Assembly: GCA_963734965.1 (NCBI GenBank)
Contig: CAVTJK010000003.1
Location: forward strand, 992,001 to 1,056,000
Source: UBA4742 sp963734965
Lineage (GTDB): Bacteria > Actinomycetota > Acidimicrobiia > Acidimicrobiales > Acidimicrobilacustridaceae
DNA length: 64,000 nt
Direction: 5' to 3'
A program made the position numbers and the translations under genes. The stretch's first letter is position 1. Each line of letters begins with the position of its first letter. Of the stretch, positions 7,386 to 16,231 are shown piece by piece. The notes under the pieces were generated by a model that was not told where the DNA came from, made no database searches, and saw only the letters and a program-made list of their open reading frames with translations.

Positions 7386-9020
7386 TCACGCGGGTGACGG
7401 CGCGGGGTCTCCGTCGGACGCTCCCGTTGGCGCGTCGTCCTCGTCGGTCGCGGCCATGGCTCGGACCGGCAGGTTGGCGGTGAAGGGCAGGCCGCCGAGC
7501 GCGATCAGCGCCGCCACGAGGAGCCCGGCGCGCAGCGCCTGCAGCTGAGCCTTCGAGTAGTCGGCCACGACGATGTCGGCTTCGGCGGGCGGCACCCCGG
7601 CGGCGTCGAGCGAGGCGTGGATCTCGGAGGTGGGGAGGAAGCTGATCCCCTTCTCGAGCGACACGCTGACTCCCTGCTTGGTGGACGTGGTGATCTTGGA
7701 GTTGTTCTCGACATGAGCGGCGAACCCGCTGGCCAGCCCGCCGATCACGACCGCACCGATGAGGGCTGTGCCCAGCGCCGCGCCCAGCTGCTGGGCGGTG
7801 TACTGGAGTCCGCCCGCCTCGCTGCGGCCCTCGGCGTCGACCGACGACTGGACGATGTTGCCGAGCTGCGAGGCCAGCAGGCCGATGCCGACCCCGATGA
7901 TGCCCATGGTGATGATGAACGAGGTGGTGACGATCTGCGGCTTCACCGTGGCCAGCAGGGCCACCGCTCCGCCGGCCAACACGACCAGTCCGACTCGGAT
8001 GACGGCGCGGGGCCCGAACCGGCGGGCCAGCAGCGGACCCGACATCGAGACGAGGAACAACGTCACCGACACCGGCAACATGCGGAGTCCGGTCTCGAAG
8101 GCGTCGTAGCCCTGGACGACCTGCAGGTACATCGGAACCACGAAGAAGATGCCCATGAGGATCAGGTTCTGGGCCAGGAACATGGTGAGGCCCGAGCGCA
8201 GCGGTGGGATCCGCAGCCGCTCGAGGTGGATCAGCGGTTCGCGATCCTGCTCGACCCGATGGTGCTGCCAGCGGACGAACGCCCACAGCACGACGAAGCC
8301 GGCGAGGATGACGAACGGGGTGAGCGCGAACCCGAACACGGTGATGGGGGAGTTGCGCGGCACCAACCAGCCCCAGGTCCCTGACTGGAGCACGCCGAAC
8401 ACGATGATGCCCAGCCCGGCCGCCGAGAGCACGGCGCCGACGTGGTCGAGCTCGGGCGGATCGTCGTCGGGTGGGGTGTCGGTCACGAAGCCGAGGCAGG
8501 CGAGGATGGCGATGGCCACGACGACCTCGCCGACGAAGACGTACCGCCAGGTGAAGTTGGTCGTGACCCAACCGCCGAGGATCGGACCCACGGCGATGCC
8601 GGCCCCGGCCAGTCCACCGAGCACCCCGTAGGCCTCGGCCCGGTGCCGGCCTTCGAAGTTGCCGGCGACCAGGGCGGCCAGCGCCGGCAGGACGAGAGCG
8701 GCGCCGATGCCCTCGAGCAGCGACCAGCCGAAGGCGAGGACCGCCACCGACCACGACAGCGCGGTCAGGAGGGACCCGACGCCGTAGATGGCCATGCCCA
8801 CGCCGAAGGCGCGCCGGCGCCCGTACCGATCGCCGAGCTTGCCTCCGGTGATCATGAGCGCCGCCATGACGAGCGAGTAGAAGGTGATGACGGCCTGGAT
8901 GGTCGTGACGTCGGTGTTGAAGTCCTTGACCAGTTGGCTGATCGACACGTTCATGACGGCCTGGTCGAGCACCATCAGGAACTGGGCCGCGCCCAGCAGG
9001 ACAAGCACCTTCGTCTTCAT
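7386..9020 (-). CDS. DHA2-family MFS multidrug exporter
   Basis: 544 residues with about 14 hydrophobic segments. It begins MKTKVLVLLGAAQFLMVLDQ, has the motif GGKLGDRYGRRRAFGVG of drug:H+ antiporters between helices 2 and 3, and GAGIAVGPILGGWVTTN (motif C) in helix 5. These mark the DHA2 drug-export branch, which pumps hydrophobic compounds out using proton entry. The ATG at 9020 is chosen because TAGCGT lies 7 nt upstream and the family N-terminus begins there; upstream extension looks non-coding. A long predicted loop near residue 470 and a charged C-terminal tail are visible. Confidence 0.88.
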   Translation of the reverse strand: MKTKVLVLLGAAQFLMVLDQAVMNVSISQLVKDFNTDVTTIQAVITFYSLVMAALMITGGKLGDRYGRRRAFGVGMAIYGVGSLLTALSWSVAVLAFGWSLLEGIGAALVLPALAALVAGNFEGRHRAEAYGVLGGLAGAGIAVGPILGGWVTTNFTWRYVFVGEVVVAIAILACLGFVTDTPPDDDPPELDHVGAVLSAAGLGIIVFGVLQSGTWGWLVPRNSPITVFGFALTPFVILAGFVVLWAFVRWQHHRVEQDREPLIHLERLRIPPLRSGLTMFLAQNLILMGIFFVVPMYLQVVQGYDAFETGLRMLPVSVTLFLVSMSGPLLARRFGPRAVIRVGLVVLAGGAVALLATVKPQIVTTSFIITMGIIGVGIGLLASQLGNIVQSSVDAEGRSEAGGLQYTAQQLGAALGTALIGAVVIGGLASGFAAHVENNSKITTSTKQGVSVSLEKGISFLPTSEIHASLDAAGVPPAEADIVVADYSKAQLQALRAGLLVAALIALGGLPFTANLPVRAMAATDEDDAPTGASDGDPAPSPA

Positions 9021-9027
9021 GCTCAGG

Positions 9028-9033
9028 ACGCTA
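9028..9033 (-). promoter_or_regulatory. -10 box TAGCGT of MFS gene (leaderless)
   Basis: On the minus strand TAGCGT is followed by 7 nt and the ATG at 9020. Confidence 0.45.
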
Positions 9034-9107
9034 CTGGTCGCTACGTGAGCCGATCTCGATGGTGGCCCGCGCTGGCGATCGATGGGCCGTCGCTCGACTG
9101 GCGGCAC

Positions 9108-9113
9108 TAGCAT
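9108..9113 (+). promoter_or_regulatory. -10 box TAGCAT, leaderless start of SRPBCC gene
   Basis: TAGCAT is followed by 6 nt and the GTG at 9120. It is divergent from the MFS promoter 75 bp away. Confidence 0.45.
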
Positions 9114-9119
9114 CGCCGT

Positions 9120-9584
9120 GTGCCCGAGGACGGAGACCGCAGGAGCGTGGAGCGGGTCATCGCCGCGGCGCCCGAGGCCATCTTCGCCCTGCTGGTCGAT
9201 CCCCGCCGCCATCGCGACATCGACGGCTCGGGATCGGTGCGCGACCCCAAGGGCGATCCCGAGACCTTGACGCTGGGATCGACCTTCGGGATGGCGATGA
9301 AGGCCGGCATGCCCTACTCGATGCAGAGCACGGTGATCGAGTTCGACGACAACCGCCTGATCGCCTGGCAGACCCGGGGATCCACCTCGCTGGGCAAGTA
9401 CTTCGGCGGGCGCATCTGGCGCTACGAGCTCGAACCGGTCGAGGGCGGCACCCGCGTGCGCGAGACCTGGGACATCTCCCAGGAGTCATCGCTGACCAAG
9501 TGGCTGGTTCGCGGGGCCGGTGCGCACACCGTCAAGAACATGGAAGCGACGCTGGCCCGCATCGACGATCTCGTCGCCAGCTGA
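9120..9584 (+). CDS. SRPBCC family protein
   Basis: 154 residues from a GTG start. RVIAAAPEAIFALLVDPRRHRDIDGSG is the typical first strand and helices of the START/Bet v1-like fold; LEPVEGGTRVRETWDIS and a C-terminal helix complete it. It probably binds a hydrophobic ligand. It is divergent from the MFS exporter and only about 80 bp before an Erm-like methylase, so it may belong to a small stress or resistance locus, although nothing in the sequence proves that link. Confidence 0.82.
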   Translation: MPEDGDRRSVERVIAAAPEAIFALLVDPRRHRDIDGSGSVRDPKGDPETLTLGSTFGMAMKAGMPYSMQSTVIEFDDNRLIAWQTRGSTSLGKYFGGRIWRYELEPVEGGTRVRETWDISQESSLTKWLVRGAGAHTVKNMEATLARIDDLVAS

Positions 9585-9667
9585 TCCGCCGGGGCGTAAT
9601 TCGTTGGCCCGACCGCGATCGGTGGGCCATGGTGGCGTCATGACGATGGTGACGGTGATGGTGCGTC

Positions 9668-10217
9668 GTGTCCGCGGGAGCGCGGACGTGGTGGGGCTGG
9701 CATCGACTAGCTGATCGCTGGGCCCGCCGTCTGGTCGACCAGGCGGGCATCGAGCGTGGGGATCTGGTGCTCGACATCGGAGCGGGCACCGGGGCCATCA
9801 CCGCCCACCTCGTGGCCAAGGGTGCCCGTGTCATCGCCTTCGAGTTGCACCCGCGCCGGGCCCACGAGCTGCGCGTGCGGTTCGCCACGGCCAACGTGAA
9901 GGTCGTCCAGACCGACGCCGCCGATCTGCGGTTGCCGGGCCGGCCGTTCCGGGTGGTGGCCAACCCGCCGTTCGCCATCACCACGGCGGTGCTGCGCCGT
10001 CTGCTCGCCCCGAACGCCCAGTTGGCGCGCGCCGACCTGATCGTGCCCCGCGGCGTGGCCATGCGCTGGGTCAAGGAGCACGAACCCAGGTCGCGCCCGC
10101 GCGATGCCTACCTTCGACGTGGCGGTGACGGGACGTGTTCCTCGTTCGGCTTTCCACCCGCCGGCGCCCGACGACGCCGCCCGACTCACCATCGTCCGCC
10201 GGTCCGTCATCCGCTGA
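9668..10217 (+). CDS. Erm-like rRNA adenine N6-methyltransferase (frameshifted)
   Basis: Restored product of about 183 residues. WGWHRLADRWARRLV precedes the SAM motif LVLDIGAGTGAITAHLV, and NPPFAI is the catalytic N-P-P-[FY] motif of KsgA/Erm adenine dimethylases. After about 10100 the frame changes in a GC-rich run; the Erm-type C-terminus (FDVAVTGRVPRSAFHPPAP ending VRRSVIR) continues in another frame to a stop at 10215-10217. Family enzymes methylate A2058 of 23S rRNA and give macrolide-lincosamide-streptogramin resistance; actinobacterial chromosomal forms may be intrinsic. The start is uncertain. Confidence 0.8.
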
Positions 10218-10306
10218 CGAGCCAGTCGTGTCGACGGCCCAGCCCGTCGCGCTCTACGGTGCCGACCGACGCGGACGACCTCGTGGACGCGACCGGAGGG
10301 CACGGC

Positions 10307-11389
10307 ATGGACCAGTTGGGCGAGTTGGGGTTCTACACGTTGGCTGGTCACTCGGCCACGCCCAGGGACCTGGTCAGCGAGGTGATCGATGCCGAGCGGC
10401 TCGGACTGGGCTCCGCCTTCGTGTCCGAACGCTTCAACACCAAAGAGGCGGCGACGTTGTGCGGAGCGGCGGCGGCGGTGAGCGATTCGATCGGGATCGC
10501 CACCGCGGCGACCAACCACAACACCCGTCATCCGCTCGTCACGGCCACCTTCGGCGTCACCATGCACCGGATGACCGGCGGCCGGTTCGCCATGGGGTTC
10601 GGCCGCGGCTTCGACGCCCTGTTCGACGTGATCGGGCTGCCGCACGTCACGATGGCGCAGCTGGCCGACGAGATCGATCTGCTCGGACGGCTGTGGCACG
10701 GCGAGACGATCTTCGGTCACGACGGTCCTGCAGGCCGCTATCCCATGTTGTTCATGGACCCGGCCTTCGACGAGGACATCCCCATCCTGCTCGTCGCCCT
10801 CGGAGAGAAGACCCTCGAGTTCGCCGGTCGGGTGGCCGACGCCGTGGTGCTGCACACCTTCTTCACCGACGACACGCTGGCGCGCAGCGTCGCCGCGGTG
10901 CGGCGGGGGGCCGAGTTGGCCGGTCGAGATCCGGCCGAGGTCCGGGTGTGGTCCGTGCTGGCGACGGTGGGGGACCACCTCGACGAGCAGCTGCGGTTGC
11001 GCAAGCTGGTCGGGCGTCTGGCGACCTATCTGCAGGGCTACGGCGATCTGCTCGTGTCGGTCAACGGCTGGGATCCCGAAGTGCTGGTCCGCTTCCGCCA
11101 GGACGAGCTGGTGTCGACCTTCTCGGGCGCCTTCGACGCGTCGGCCGACACCGCCCAGCTCGAACATCTGGCCGAGCTGCTGCCCGACGAGTGGCTGGCC
11201 GCCTCGGCCACCGGATCGGCCGAGCGGTGCGCCAGCCGCGTCGTCGACCAGTTCGGCGCGGGGGCCGATGGGGTCATCCTCCACGGCGCGACGCCCGCCG
11301 AGCTCGAACCCGTGCTGGGCGCCTACCGCTCGGTCCGTCCCCCCGCCATCGCCGCCCGAGCCACGGCCAACCCCGCCCGCTTCGCCTGA
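10307..11389 (+). CDS. LLM class F420-dependent oxidoreductase (TIGR03857-like)
   Basis: 360 residues, intact. It begins MDQLGELGFYTLAGHSATP, has GLGSAFVSERFNTKEAA and GRFAMGFGRGFDALFDVIG, and ends in a domain with GATPAELEPVLGAYRSVR. This is a luciferase-like TIM-barrel protein of a subgroup common in actinomycetes and predicted to use coenzyme F420. The ATG is preceded by GGAGGG 7 nt upstream. The same frame is open upstream through the Erm-like gene, but that is coincidental, because Erm ends in another frame at 10217. A strong hairpin follows the stop. Confidence 0.85.
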   Translation: MDQLGELGFYTLAGHSATPRDLVSEVIDAERLGLGSAFVSERFNTKEAATLCGAAAAVSDSIGIATAATNHNTRHPLVTATFGVTMHRMTGGRFAMGFGRGFDALFDVIGLPHVTMAQLADEIDLLGRLWHGETIFGHDGPAGRYPMLFMDPAFDEDIPILLVALGEKTLEFAGRVADAVVLHTFFTDDTLARSVAAVRRGAELAGRDPAEVRVWSVLATVGDHLDEQLRLRKLVGRLATYLQGYGDLLVSVNGWDPEVLVRFRQDELVSTFSGAFDASADTAQLEHLAELLPDEWLAASATGSAERCASRVVDQFGAGADGVILHGATPAELEPVLGAYRSVRPPAIAARATANPARFA

Positions 11390-11410
11390 CGTTCCCCTCT
11401 CCTGCTCCAC

Positions 11411-11460
11411 TCATCGCGGCGGCAGATCGCCACCTCTGAGGTGGTCGTCTGCCGCCGCGA
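11411..11460 (+). terminator. Hairpin repeat R1, copy 1 (bidirectional terminator)
   Basis: A near-perfect 50-bp hairpin lies between two convergent genes. A 13-bp outer stem (TCGCGGCGGCAGA with its complement), a 3-bp mismatch and a 6-7-bp inner stem (CCACCTC/GAGGTGG) enclose a tiny loop. A homologous copy is at 21538-21587. No T-run follows, but the position suits termination on both strands. Confidence 0.7.
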
Positions 11461-11490
11461 GGGTGGGGGGCCGTCAGACGATCAGGGTGA

Positions 11491-12360
11491 TCAGTCGGTG
11501 GTGCGGGCCCGGTAGCGGCGCAGGGTGCCGGGAACGGAGACAGCCAGCGCCACGATGCAGTAGAGGAAGGCGGCGAAGACGGCGTGCTCGAGCGGCCATG
11601 CGTGCTTGGTCAGCGGCGCGACCGGGTTGCCGAACAGCTCGCGGATGGCGCTGACCATCACGCTGATCGGGTTCCAGGCCGCGACCCACTGCAGGGCGGT
11701 GGGCAGCGTCTCGATCGGGACGAAGGCGTTCGACAGGAACGTCAGCGGGAACACGACGACGAAGCCGACGCCCATGACCGCATCGGGAGCGCGGACCTTG
11801 AGGCCGATCCACGTGCCGACCCAGATCATGGCCGAGGCGAACAACAGCAGCAGCACGAGCGCGGCTCCGATGTGGACGGCGCCGGTGTGCGCCCGCCACC
11901 CGACGATGAAGCCGGCCGTGAGCAGGACCACGATCGACAGGACCATGCCGGCCAACTCGGCCGTGTAGTGCCCCAGGAGATAGGCCAGGCGAGAGGCGGG
12001 CAACGACCGGAACCGGTCGATGACCCCCTCGGTCAGGTCGTTGGCGATGGCGGTGGCCGGCCCGGTCATGCCGAAGGCCAGGGACTGCATGAGGATGCCG
12101 GCGATGATGTACTCGCGATAGTTGCCGCCCGGCACGTTGATGGCTCCGCCGAACACGAAGGCGAACAGCAGGACGAACATCAGCGGCTGCAGCGTGACGT
12201 CGAGCAGCTTCTCGGGGATCTGGCGGATGTGGGCCACGTTGCGGCTGGCGAAGACCATCGTGTCGCGCCAGAGGGTGAGCAGACCCGATCCGCTCCGTTC
12301 GGGGGCGGGGTCGGGCCTCGGGTCCAGCTGCGCTTCGGGGGAGAGGACGGTGGCGGTCAT
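11491..12360 (-). CDS. ABC-2 type transporter permease (DrrB-like)
   Basis: 289 residues with six predicted membrane segments after a hydrophilic N-terminus. RNVAHIRQIPEKLLDVTLQP and the conserved block GGNYREYIIAGILMQSLAFG belong to the DrrB/ABC-2 permease family of drug exporters. Its start overlaps the stop of the upstream ATPase gene by 4 bp (ATGA), so the two are translationally coupled and form one exporter of the daunorubicin-resistance type. The pair lies opposite a TetR gene that probably controls it. Confidence 0.88.
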   Translation of the reverse strand: MTATVLSPEAQLDPRPDPAPERSGSGLLTLWRDTMVFASRNVAHIRQIPEKLLDVTLQPLMFVLLFAFVFGGAINVPGGNYREYIIAGILMQSLAFGMTGPATAIANDLTEGVIDRFRSLPASRLAYLLGHYTAELAGMVLSIVVLLTAGFIVGWRAHTGAVHIGAALVLLLLFASAMIWVGTWIGLKVRAPDAVMGVGFVVVFPLTFLSNAFVPIETLPTALQWVAAWNPISVMVSAIRELFGNPVAPLTKHAWPLEHAVFAAFLYCIVALAVSVPGTLRRYRARTTD

Positions 12361-13382
12361 GCGGGTACCTCTTCGAGGTCGGGCTGGTGGGCCGAGGTGA
12401 GGATGAGGAAGGCGTCGTCGAGGGTGGCCTCACGGCGGTTGAGGTCGATGGCGTCGATCCCCGCCGCGTCGAGGACCCGCATGACCTCCATCAGTCGCAC
12501 GCCCTCGCCGATCGGGATCGTGAGCACGAGCGACTCGTGGTCGAAGCCGGGCGCGCTGGTGGCGATGGCCGAGGTGGCGGCGGCCGCCGCCTCCAAGTCC
12601 TGAGACGAGGCCACCTTGATGTCGATGCGATCGTTGCCGACGCGGGCCTTGAGCTCAGTCGGCGTGCCGTGGGCGATGGTCTCGCCGTGATCGAGCACCA
12701 CGATGTCGTCGGCCAGACGGTCGGCTTCTTCGAGGTACTGCGTCGTCAGGATGATGGTCGTGCCTTCGCGCACCAGGTCGCGGAGCATGTCCCACAGGTC
12801 GCCGCGGCTGTGCGGGTCGAGACCGGTGGTCGGCTCGTCGAGGAAGAGCACCTGCGGACCGCCGACCAGGCTGGCGGCCAGGTCGATCCGGCGGCGCATG
12901 CCGCCCGAGAACGTGCGCACCAGGCGAGTGGCGGCGTCGGCCAGGTCGAGGCGCTCGAGCAGCTCGTCGGCTCGCCGCCGGGCCTCGGCCTTGGGCAGGT
13001 GGTGCAGGCGGCCGACCATCTCGAGGTTGGCCCGCGCCGTCATCAGCCCGTCGACGGTGGCCTGTTGGGCGGCCACGCCGATGCGTCGTCGCACCGATTC
13101 GGGATCGGTGGCGACGTCGGCCCCGGCCACCGTGGCCCGGCCCTCGCTGGGGACCGAGAGCGTGGTCAGGATGCGGATGGCCGTGGTCTTGCCCGCGCCG
13201 TTGTGGCCGAGCAGGCCGAGCACCGTGCCGGCGGGGACGTCGAGGTCGAGGTGGCGCAGGGCCCACATGTCCTCGTAGCGCTTGCCCAGGCCGTGGGCGG
13301 TGACGCCGGCCGACCACGAGGCCTCCGAGGCGCCCACGATCCGGACCGGACTCGTCGTATCGTGTACTGTTTCTTCGTACAT
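12357..13382 (-). CDS. ABC transporter ATP-binding protein (DrrA-like)
   Basis: About 341 residues. Walker A is GHNGAGKTT (about residue 58), the signature FSGGMRRRIDLA and Walker B LFLDEPTTGLDPHS. A C-terminal extension with EGVRLMEVMRVLDAAGIDAIDLNRREATLDDAFL is typical of the DrrA subfamily. It powers the adjacent permease to export a hydrophobic compound. ATG 13382 is chosen because TAATGT lies 8 nt upstream on the minus strand; an ATG at 13394 is also possible but falls inside the promoter. Two operator-like palindromes overlap the start region. Confidence 0.88.
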   Translation of the reverse strand: MYEETVHDTTSPVRIVGASEASWSAGVTAHGLGKRYEDMWALRHLDLDVPAGTVLGLLGHNGAGKTTAIRILTTLSVPSEGRATVAGADVATDPESVRRRIGVAAQQATVDGLMTARANLEMVGRLHHLPKAEARRRADELLERLDLADAATRLVRTFSGGMRRRIDLAASLVGGPQVLFLDEPTTGLDPHSRGDLWDMLRDLVREGTTIILTTQYLEEADRLADDIVVLDHGETIAHGTPTELKARVGNDRIDIKVASSQDLEAAAAATSAIATSAPGFDHESLVLTIPIGEGVRLMEVMRVLDAAGIDAIDLNRREATLDDAFLILTSAHQPDLEEVPA

Positions 13383-13412
13383 AGTACGACACATTAGCAG
13401 TACACTGTACGA
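13375..13412. promoter_or_regulatory. Divergent overlapping promoters with twin TetR operators
   Basis: Two related 15-bp palindromes, TCGTACATAGTACGA (13375-13389) and CAGTACACTGTACGA (13398-13412), flank the -10 boxes of the divergent genes. On the plus strand TACACT (13401-13406) lies 6 nt before the TetR ATG at 13413. On the minus strand TAATGT (13391-13396) lies 8 nt before the ABC ATG at 13382. A TetR dimer on these sites would block both leaderless transcripts. Confidence 0.7.
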
Positions 13413-14333
13413 ATGGCAACGGACAAATCTTCTCGATCCTCATCGCGGAAGCCACCGAGGCATTCGGCGCCGCCGGGTGGTGGCGACGCGCTCCGCGACG
13501 TCATCGAGAAGGCGGGCAAGATCAGCGAGCGGGTGGCCGAGAAGCTCACCGAGCAGGCGGTCAAGCAGCAGAAGCTGGCGGCCAAGTCGGCCAAGCGGGC
13601 CGAGGCCCTCGATCAGCTGGCCTCCCAGCTCGGTGCCATCGACGTGTGGACGCGAGCCCAGCCCGGCGGGCGCCGGCCCCGCTTCACCCGCGATGACATC
13701 GCCGCCGCCGCCGTTCGGATCGCAGACACCGAGGGCTTCGGGGCATTGTCGATGCGGCGCCTGGCCACTGAGCTCGACGCCGGGACCATGACGCTCTACC
13801 ACTACGTGCGGACCAAGGACGAGCTGCTCACGCTGGTGACCGACGCCGTGATGGGTGAGGTGGTGCTCAGCGTCGACGACGTGATGCCCACCGATTGGCG
13901 CGCCGCCATGACGACGCTGGCCAACCGCACCCGGGCCGCGTTGCGTCGCCATCCGTGGATCCTCGACATCACCGACGATCCGGCCATCGGACCCAACAGC
14001 GTGCGCCACTTCGACCAGTCCCTGCAGGCCGTGTCGTCGCTGGACGCCGACTTGGAGGTCAAGCTCGATGTGGTCGCCACCGTGGACGAGTACGTCTTCG
14101 GCTACTGCCTGCAGGAGCGCAACGAGATGGGCGGCGATGAGGGCATCGACGACCACATGGTCGACTACGTCGCCAACCTGATCGGGACGGGGGAGTACCC
14201 GGCCCTCTCGGCCCTCTCCGCCGAGATGGGCCTCGAACAGGCCTGGGAGCGGATCGAGACCCACATGAGCGATGACACCCGCTTCGAACGGAACCTGGAT
14301 CGCCTGTTGACGGGCCTGGCGGCAGGCACCTAG
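13413..14333 (+). CDS. TetR/AcrR regulator with long helical N-terminal extension
   Basis: 306 residues. The DNA-binding part lies unusually late (about residues 90-140: FTRDDIAAAAVRIADTEGFG then MRRLATELDAGTMTLYHYVRTKDEL), followed by a TetR_C-type domain (HPWILDITDDP, VDEYVFGYCLQERN). The first 80 residues are Lys/Ala/Glu-rich and look like a long helix (KISERVAEKLTEQAVKQQKL). It is divergent from the DrrAB-like exporter and its promoter overlaps theirs, so it is the likely repressor of the exporter and of itself. The start is leaderless, with TACACT 6 nt upstream. Confidence 0.87.
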   Translation: MATDKSSRSSSRKPPRHSAPPGGGDALRDVIEKAGKISERVAEKLTEQAVKQQKLAAKSAKRAEALDQLASQLGAIDVWTRAQPGGRRPRFTRDDIAAAAVRIADTEGFGALSMRRLATELDAGTMTLYHYVRTKDELLTLVTDAVMGEVVLSVDDVMPTDWRAAMTTLANRTRAALRRHPWILDITDDPAIGPNSVRHFDQSLQAVSSLDADLEVKLDVVATVDEYVFGYCLQERNEMGGDEGIDDHMVDYVANLIGTGEYPALSALSAEMGLEQAWERIETHMSDDTRFERNLDRLLTGLAAGT

Positions 14334-14372
14334 CCGCGTCAGCGGACACGGCCCAGCCGGTCCGAAGAGGGC

Positions 14373-14408
14373 CGAAGGGGTGGGCGCCCGGAGGCACCCA
14401 CCCCTTCG
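14373..14408. terminator. Bidirectional hairpin terminator
   Basis: Perfect 12-bp arms CGAAGGGGTGGG (14373-14384) and CCCACCCCTTCG (14397-14408) enclose a 12-nt loop that can pair further (GCC/GGC). It lies between the convergent TetR gene and the Tat-exported protein gene. Confidence 0.75.
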
Positions 14409-14425
14409 CTCTCCGCCGAGATGGT

Positions 14426-15955
14426 TCAGCCCGATCCGGGGATGTTGAACTCCACGAGCGGGAAGGCGCGATGCCGGCGGGGCGGGAACAGGTAGTTCTG
14501 GCGCCGGGTGGTGGTCGTGAAGCGCTCGAGGCCGTTGTCCTCGTCCTCGACGCCGTTGGCCGCGACGAGGTCGAGCGACGCGTCGTTGACGCGCATGACC
14601 CGGAAGAACTCGGCTGACGGGAAGAAGGCCAGGAACTGCAGCTTGGGTTGCACGCTGCCGTCGGGCACGTCCATCGAGTCGAAGCCGGGACCGTCGTTGC
14701 GGATGTGCATCGGCGTGCCGTCAGCGGCCCGAGACGAGCGCTGCAGGGCGCACAGGTGACCCATGCGGTGCTCGCCTTCGAAGGTGTTGACCGCCTGGGC
14801 GTTGGCCAATGCGTCGCCGGTGCCTTGGAAGATGTTCTCGAAGAAGGCGCCGCCGCCGCCGTCGGTGAACTGGTCGGTGTTGCCGACTGACGGGATCGGG
14901 TTCGAGCGGAACATGTACTGCACCCGCTCGGTGTAGGGCTCGGCCTCGTCACCTTCGTCCTCGTACCACTGCTCGAGGTCTTCGATGACGTGGGACAGGT
15001 GAGCGATCGACCCGTTGTCGAAGTAGTCACCGGCCTTGGCCGTGGTCACCTTGGCCGAGGCGTTGCCGACGAAGGTCGTGATGGCGGCGGGACCGGCACC
15101 GGAGACCTGCTGGTCACCGAAGCCCATCCACATGGGCGAGCGCGGGTTGATGCGCCCGGCGAACTCCAGTCCGTTGGCGTCGGCCATCTTCCGGGGCAGG
15201 CCCTGCTGGGTGAACATGACCCGACTCGAGGTCATCTTCATCAGGTTGTTGAGGCCCGCGGCCGGGACCTTCTGACCGTTGAGCTTGGTGGCCCCGCCCA
15301 GATAGGCGAGCACGTCGGTGATGTTGGCCGGCACGTCGCTGCGCACCATGATCAACATGTCGTTGGACTCGATCTTCACCGGTACGTTGAACTTGGCCTT
15401 GGTGATGGTCGGGTTGTTCGGGCTCACGTCGGTCGGGCTGGGCACCGCCTCTTCCAGGACGAGGCGCTTGTTGTTCGAGGCCAGCTTGGGGATGAAGGCG
15501 TTGACCGCGGTCGCGTTGCCGACCTTCTTGAAGTAGGGGATGCCGTAGGCGGCGTAGGTGAACACACCTGACGGGCTGAAGGCGTACTTCTGCTCGATCG
15601 TGTTCAGCGCGTTGGCCAGCAGCGCCTGGTCGATCTTGTTGGGCCGCCGGTTCAGCGTGTAGGTGGCAAAGGTCGTGTACACGGGTCCGAACTGGAACAT
15701 GATCCCGTCCAGCGTCACCGCCGGTGCGATGAACGCACCGATGTCGAACTGGATGTCCGACTTCGCGGGAGCCTTGGCCGCCGCGGCCGTGGCGTCAGCG
15801 GCGCCGGCCCGATCGGGTGTGATGACCAACGCTTCCAATGCACCCAGCGTCGAGGCCGTCAGCCCCAGCGCGCCTGCTCCGCCGACGCCCTTGAGCAGCG
15901 TCCGGCGGCTCATCGACGTGTCGACGGCCGCAGGGTCGGCTAGCTCTTCTTCCAT
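14426..15955 (-). CDS. Large Tat-exported protein, possibly Dyp-peroxidase-like
   Basis: 509 residues. The N-terminus has a twin-arginine signal (SRRTLLKGVGGAGALGLTAS at about residues 15-34) followed by an Ala-rich stretch. The mature part contains GVFTYAAYGIPYFKKVG, SDVPANITDVLAYLGGATK, GAGPAAITTFVGNASAKVT and, near the end, GHLCALQRSSRAADGTPMHI and MDVPDGSVQPKLQFLAFFPS. Some of this recalls secreted proteins distantly related to Dyp-type heme peroxidases (DUF7405-like), but I cannot confirm heme ligands, so function is open. The start is supported by AAGGAG 9 nt upstream. It is a single gene ended by a strong hairpin. Confidence 0.75.
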   Translation of the reverse strand: MEEELADPAAVDTSMSRRTLLKGVGGAGALGLTASTLGALEALVITPDRAGAADATAAAAKAPAKSDIQFDIGAFIAPAVTLDGIMFQFGPVYTTFATYTLNRRPNKIDQALLANALNTIEQKYAFSPSGVFTYAAYGIPYFKKVGNATAVNAFIPKLASNNKRLVLEEAVPSPTDVSPNNPTITKAKFNVPVKIESNDMLIMVRSDVPANITDVLAYLGGATKLNGQKVPAAGLNNLMKMTSSRVMFTQQGLPRKMADANGLEFAGRINPRSPMWMGFGDQQVSGAGPAAITTFVGNASAKVTTAKAGDYFDNGSIAHLSHVIEDLEQWYEDEGDEAEPYTERVQYMFRSNPIPSVGNTDQFTDGGGGAFFENIFQGTGDALANAQAVNTFEGEHRMGHLCALQRSSRAADGTPMHIRNDGPGFDSMDVPDGSVQPKLQFLAFFPSAEFFRVMRVNDASLDLVAANGVEDEDNGLERFTTTTRRQNYLFPPRRHRAFPLVEFNIPGSG

Positions 15956-16231
15956 GGAAGTTGCTCCTTGTTCGATCCGTCCCGCGGCTTGGCGCTTCCC
16001 CCAGCGTCGGCGTCGTCACGACGGCCCTCGGGCCTTCGTGACCGCGGCTGTACCTGAGTGGGCAGTCCACGCGCGCGCCACCCGCGTCGGAACCACCTGC
16101 TCCTTCAGCTCGCTCTGACGGGATCCCCTAGTTCCCCTGGGGCCCGTCACGACTATGTGGGCAAGGCCGGTCGCGAGGACAGTGGCCAACGTTCCATATT
16201 TCCGACCGACCTCGTCGTCGGATGAGCTCGG
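15956..16231. other. Intergenic region upstream of Tat protein gene
   Basis: 276 bp between the start of the Tat-exported protein gene and the end of the nucleotidyltransferase gene, both on the minus strand. It contains the ribosome binding site AAGGAG of the Tat gene and a less GC-rich stretch (around 16150-16215) that may hold its promoter. I see no gene and no strong hairpin. Confidence 0.5.

Noticed and set aside
9668..11389. Fusion of Erm-like methylase and LLM oxidoreductase in one frame
   Set aside because: The Erm C-terminus continues in another frame to a stop at 10217, and the LLM gene has its own GGAGGG site and ATG at 10307.
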